Below are positions 59,501 through 64,000 of a stretch of 64,000 bases of DNA, piece after piece (position 1 is the stretch's first letter; each line of letters starts with the position of its first letter). The notes beneath the pieces are model-generated. The model made no database searches, had not been told where the DNA came from, and saw nothing but the letters and a program-made list of their open reading frames with translations. The stretch spans positions 4,925,001 through 4,989,000 of the forward strand of contig JAYJMM010000004.1 in assembly GCA_037349105.1 (NCBI GenBank). Direction: 5' to 3'. The stretch comes from Limnomonas spitsbergensis. Lineage: Eukaryota; Chlorophyta; Chlorophyceae; Chlamydomonadales. The position numbers were made by a program, and so were the translations under genes.

Positions 59501-61902
59501 AAAGCAGGGCCTTAAGGAAGGAGGCAGGGCTGGCATGGTAATTTCACATATGGCCATTGCACACATGGTGGGTCTTCCATGTTTGTTGCACGTTAACTTG
59601 TTGGATGCACAGTTGCTGCCACTTGTCCATGCAGAATCCCATTGGCCAGGCTACACAGTAATTGACTGCCTTGATCAGCATAAACGTTTAACATGCATCA
59701 GACACACAGCCATGTTCAACTGGATCATGTTTGCAACTGTTTCCTGTCCATGGCGTGCCAATATGGGCACGTCCACCATGTCCTGCAAAGACTGAAATCA
59801 GGGAGAAGGAAAAAGACCCTTGGTGTCACACGCGTGCTTTGATAATCAGTTAAGGCCATATGAATTCTGGCTGCTCTGTCTCCACAGCGATGCCTCGTCG
59901 GTACAGCGGGAGCGAGATGAGGTGACGGCAAAATTGGTGGCTCTCAGGGGAGAGGCAAAACACAGCGTTGATGATGTAGTACGAGACAGGTGGGGGGAAG
60001 GAGGGGGGAAGGAGAGTGTGGAAGGTAAGGAGGGAGACAGTTGGGGAAGAAGGGATGCCTCTGTGGTGTATCAGTCCATGGGTAGGCTGTTTTGAAATGC
60101 AGGCTCACATACTGGTAGACACAAATTGATTTAATAAATGCAACTTGTGTTGCTGATTGAACCCACACAAAACCTCTTAAGACACCCATTGCCTTGCTGC
60201 TCTGCTTGTCGCGCTGCTGCAACGAACATTCGGGTACACAACATCGACTTGCTTCTGCATGACACGCATGAGTTGACTTGCTCCTGTCGCTAGTTTGCTT
60301 TGGGGCATGCCTGAATGCTGAAGAGGGCAAGATAGGGCACTGATTTACATGCTGGCGTCTTGGTCACGTCAAGAACACTTCAAAACAGAGAGAATCAGGG
60401 GAAGTTGTTGAAGTGCTTAATTGCACCTGTTATCATATATATTGTATGTGCAACATCTGGCGTGCACGAGAAGAATTGGACCTGTATGGCATGCATAGGG
60501 GTGCTTTGCATGGCCGCGCTGTGGCTAACTTACTTTCATTGCTGTGCTACCGCTGCCGCTGCCTCCACATCTTTGCAGCACGGTCGCCCACTCGTCTTGG
60601 CCTCGCTGCTGCCACCTCGACATTCTGCCGCTGTGCCGCCTCAACCTATTCCCTTGCACCTGCTGCCCTCACGTCTCCCCTCCCTCAGGGACCAGCGCCT
60701 GCAGAATGTGACGCAGCAGCACCAGCTGGTGGTCATGGAACTGAGAGAAAAGTATGAGAGGCGGCTTGAGGAGCTGGGTCAGGGCAGCGACAACAAGGTC
60801 CAAGGTGGGGAGAGGGGGGTAGGGGGAGGACCCCAGACATAGGTCCTACTGGGGAGATGCTCTTATAAAAGCATATAGGTTGAAGATATTTGGGCAGCAT
60901 GTCGTTTTATATCTCCTACGCCCTGAAAAAGGGACCAATTAATACAATACCACATGTTGATTGGGGAAGTTTGGATTCAGGGTTCAAGATCTGGCTGCAA
61001 GTCCTGCGGTGAGACCAAACAGGCCATGAAGTTGTGTTGAGGATCGCTGTGGCTAAACCCTGAAGCGAACATCCAACTGAATTATGGCTGGGATCTGAAC
61101 GCTTGAGCCCTGCTGAACCTTGCAAACCCTGCACATTTGGCTGCGCTTGACCCATATGGACCATGCGCCATAGGCGTCTTGGATATGGTGGAGGAGCTGC
61201 GGCGTGAGTTAGGAGACTCCCAGCAGTCTTGTGACAAGCATCGCAACGCGCTCGCGCACATGAAGCTGCAGCTGCAAGAGGTGAGAGCTCCTCGGGATTG
61301 TCGTGACCTGGTGCACTGCGGCGATTGCGGAAAGTTAATGAGTCACTTGACTTCCTCTTAATTAGTCCTGCCGCACCTAATTCCTCTGTAGGCTTAGCGT
61401 GAGTCACTGTTATCGGGGATGTATGATCAGGGTTCAACCAAAGGGTTTGCTGATGTCCCGTACCCCTTAAAGATTGAAAGAGGTAAGGGTCCCCTTGGGG
61501 ATTATGGTATAATGTTAGTTGCGGGGTAAATAAGGTAATAGATGTTAAAAATAAGATTCGGAAGATGGGAGGTCTTGAGGGGATGAGGAGGGCTACCTAG
61601 CCTTGCATGGGACCTCTCAGCACTAGGCAATTTGAAATGTCGTAACGATGTCAATGCCTGGGTCTTCCCTGCCCAACGGTGATGAAAATATGTGTTGCAT
61701 TTGAAACCTGCTGAGAGTCCACCGCTTGCACCTCCTCCAGGCCCTCGTCAACAAGGACGACTTGCAGCGTGAGCTAGAGGCGGAGCGTGTGTTCAGTCGG
61801 GATCTCAACAGGATCGTGAACCAGATACGTGGGAGCGACACATTACCAGGGGCACTGCAGCCAGGGCGACGCGCAGAGGCTGCCCCGCCCCACAGCCATT
61901 AG
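50552..61902 (+). CDS. Long coiled-coil protein, family not recognised
   Basis: Seventeen exons keep phase exactly: 50552-50794, 51400-52342, 52639-52769, 53530-53664, 54590-54724, 55456-55584, 56090-56173, 56991-57064, 57531-57594, 57844-57969, 58690-58796, 59108-59182, 59401-59481, 59888-59989, 60689-60804, 61174-61280 and 61741-61902. The product is about 937 aa. Roughly the first 400 residues are Ser/Gly/Arg-rich and disordered, with one short heptad block (LQSRMASLGQQINSMYKRTE). From exon 3 to the end it is almost pure coiled coil, for example REEERLRAWIQEMRHERRRL and KLKYKKAMQKLAHEEKVAE. No motor, kinase or binding domain is visible. This plan is common in centrosomal, basal-body, ciliary and Golgi proteins, but I cannot choose among them. 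Very small extra exons could be missed. Confidence 0.82.
52758..52870 (+). repeat. Tandem copies of an exon end and 5' splice site
   Basis: The end of coiled-coil exon 3 (GGGGATGCCCAG|GTGGGG) is followed in the intron by further imperfect copies of ATGCCCAG|GTG and ATACCCAG|GTGAGG, separated by G-runs. Several copies retain a usable donor, parallel to the 49-bp array at 33.7-33.9 kb. Confidence 0.75.
55246..55385 (+). repeat. Dispersed repeat, copy 2 (coiled-coil intron 5)
   Basis: Carries CCACCTTGGACAGG, CGGCCGCCAAAGGCTCGATT, TGGCTGGCCACA.ATGGGGCC and GCCGGCCAGAG, ending near ATGTAGCTGAGAC. Similar to the copies at 37277 and 56195. The GGCTCGATTGG block faintly resembles a pol III B box. 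Confidence 0.7.
56195..56335 (+). repeat. Dispersed repeat, copy 3 (coiled-coil intron 7)
   Basis: Shares TGTCCACTTCGGCCAGCCGC, AAGGCTCAATGG, ATAGCTGGCCACAAATGGGG, CCGCCGGCCAGAG and a final ACGCTGAGAT with copy 2, about 0.95 kb away in the same gene and the same orientation. Confidence 0.7.
56558..56905 (+). repeat. 34-bp pyrimidine-rich minisatellite in coiled-coil intron 7
   Basis: About ten units of GGATCCTCTCCCATCTGCCC followed by CCTCTGGATCAGCT or CCTCTGGATCTGCT. It ends about 85 bp before the acceptor at 56990. Because 34 is not a multiple of three, the long open frame across it cycles through three peptides and is not a gene. Confidence 0.92.
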
Positions 61903-64000
61903 GCGGGTCGTTCCGCTCCATGGTGCTCATTCCGTGCTGCCATGCAATGGGAGGGGCTCGGGCCTGCTGTGCGGCCCAGAAGACTGCATAGCGAGGCCTG
62001 GACTTGACTTGAGGCGATGAGAGGTTTGTGGACCACGGTCCTGAACATCTTAGGCTGAAACGCTGGCTGATAGGGATCGAATCCGTACAACTAGTCACTG
62101 GCAAACCTGCTGACTGTGCACTAATATTCTATTCCAAGGCGGTGTTCGCTAGTTCACAAATGAAATGCCATTCCTAAACGGCATGTCACATGAAATGCCA
62201 TGTCATTTGTGGACGCGAGGCCTTTGCGGAAGTCCCTGCAGCCGCCCTTTGGAATGCAATCTAACGTTTTATCTGACACCAGGATCTGAACTGTTAATGT
62301 GTTGGAAGGTAAGTAAGGTGGTCGGCAGGTGCAAGTCACATGCACGTTATTGGCGCCTGATGCGAGGGGGGGGCATGGGGGAAAACAGGGACCCCATAAC
62401 CCCTACTTCTCAAAACTCATCCGTTTGACATAGGAGTTGCACCTAAGGACTTTTGGAAGGGTATCTCGGCTTCAAGAGAAATAACAAACGTTTTTATAGG
62501 GGCTTGGACCCCCCCCCCCCTCCTAGTTTGACATGCGTTGACCGGGTACTGGACGTTGACCATGCACAGGAGGTCGTTGGCAAGCCCTGACCCTGCCCTA
62601 TGCAGTGAGATCTTCACATCATGCAGTTTCTCAGGGTTAAGATGGTATTTTTAAAACAAGCTTTTGTGAAATCTACGAAATTCTCATTGTTTGGGTCTCT
62701 GTACCTCAATCACCGTTGGTCCAAGAAGCATTTAAGACCAGATGTGGAAAGCTCTCGTCAAGCTCTACAATTTACGATGATGGGGTGTTTCCAACTGTTG
62801 TTTGCCCCCCCCCCCCCCTTCGGCCTAGTGGACTGTATTTGAAATCTGAAATGAACCAAAACTGTGCCGACATGTGTTGATCAGTGTTATTTTTTGCGCA
62901 TCAGACAAACTATTAGTTTGAAAGTTTTAGGATATGGTTTTCTGGCTATGGGCAATAACCTGAAACTAGGGGGTGGGCAGAAAAAGTAACCCCATCATCC
63001 TTAAGTTGTAGACTTTAATGAGAGTCTTCCAAGTCTGGTCTCAAGATATTGTTTGGTCCAAAGGGGAGGTAAGTTAGGGTTTATGGGGGGGGCAAAGTTA
63101 TGAGGGGGGCACAAGAAAAAGTTCGTTTTAAGGGAAATTCCTCGACATATATGATTTTAGACACCCGATTGAGGCGAGAGCTACATCGTTGCATACCTCG
63201 TGGCAAATGCTGTCGATTGACATCATACCCGAGTGACTGGCTGAAAGGAACGGAAAGGGATTGCTGACCGATTTCAGTTGAAGTAAGGGGCTTGTTGCAC
63301 TTTTCGAAGGTCGATCTTCTCGGCACCGATGCAATTAATTGTGAGCGCAGAACGCTCGTAAGCCGGCCGACGACCAGCTTTTAAAAAGCGGAAACACAAG
63401 GGAGAAAGAAACACCCCCCCCCTCCCAAAGGAAAAGGCAGGCCGAAGTGTCCCCGCCCCTCTCAAGCCTTTAACAAAAAAGAGGAAGAGGGGTAGTGGTC
63501 TGAGTGGAGCGCGGCCATTACTTGAAAACCGATATATAATATCTTGTATCGTTGGGTGGCCCATCAACGCTTCTGTAAGCAGGTGTGCTTCTGTCAGAAT
63601 CTTTTGTTTGGTGGTGCTCGTTGAACTTTGCCTTACACTGTTTTGTTGTTGTTTTTGTTTGCCCCCTTTTTAGTTTCTTCTCTTCTCCCTTCTGATCAGT
63701 GGGGCGCCCTCGCGGCCAAGCAGGGGTGGGATACGCTTGCTTTTCTGGACTTTCTTTTCTTAGCTAGAGGTCGGTCAGACTGCGTTACGTTTGAGGTTGC
63801 GTCAGGAAAAAGTGCTAACGCGACGCCGGTCACACTGGCCCAAACGCGAAACGCAACGTGTCCAAACGCGAAACGCAGACTCGCGTTTGGTGGGTTGCGT
63901 TTGACATTCATAATCGAAAATAGATCATCAGCAGATGTGCGCGCAGTAGATTCCAATTAAGCATACCAATATTTTATCCAAACGTCATCCCCCCCCTGCG
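61903..64000. other. Region after the coiled-coil gene, no gene recognised
   Basis: Contains 3' untranslated sequence of the coiled-coil gene and then unrecognised sequence with several long C or G runs (62510-62521, 62805-62819, 63085-63110, 63412-63425). At 63840-63905 the motif AAACGCGAAACGCA occurs twice and is followed by inverted GCGTTTGGTGGGTTGCGTTT, which may be one end of a further inverted-repeat transposon. None of the open frames has family features. Confidence 0.35.

Noticed and set aside
61903..64000. CRISPR-like or viral genes at the right edge
   Set aside because: No regularly spaced direct repeats and no capsid, polymerase or other viral motifs in any frame.

Overview
This window looks like nuclear DNA of a unicellular green-lineage alga, not a bacterium, virus or organelle. 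It is intron-rich: at least six protein genes are split into short exons joined by GT-AG introns of about 0.1-2 kb, and there are many minisatellites and transposon remnants. Plant/alga-type families are present, including an EDR2-like PH-START-DUF1336 protein and a pterin carbinolamine dehydratase with an organelle-type leader. I cannot name the species; a prasinophyte or other chlorophyte with a repeat-rich genome would fit. Gene models were built by hand from protein-family matches, splice sites and exon phase. Most exon chains keep phase exactly, and the exceptions are stated.

Layout. 1-3685 (minus): Gag plus integrase of an LTR-type retroelement that runs off the left edge, with a possible leader/LTR up to about 5.5 kb. 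5.6-15.1 kb (plus): a NIMA-related kinase whose exon chain appears to continue into a CAP-Gly microtubule-binding domain. 15.3-17.1 kb: transposon remnants. 17.1-17.9 kb (minus): a MIF/tautomerase-family gene. 17.9-21.7 kb: no recognised gene. 21.7-26.6 kb (plus): an alpha/beta-hydrolase resembling isoprenylcysteine methylesterase. 28.4-38.5 kb (minus): the EDR2-like gene. 39.2-40.9 kb: three TTA-flanked inverted-repeat transposons standing end to end. 42.4-46.3 kb (plus): a SURF2-family protein. 47.4-50.3 kb (minus): pterin-4a-carbinolamine dehydratase. 50.6-61.9 kb (plus): a 17-exon coiled-coil protein diverging from it. 61.9-64 kb: no gene recognised.

The genes are not an operon and share no single pathway. 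The most unusual points are the kinase/CAP-Gly chain, the retroelement (Gag directly followed by a methyltransferase-tail-like segment and integrase, then a possible PHD finger), and several minisatellites that appear to have grown from splice-site neighbourhoods, including duplicated exon-end/5' splice-site units at 33.7-33.9 kb and 52.76-52.87 kb.
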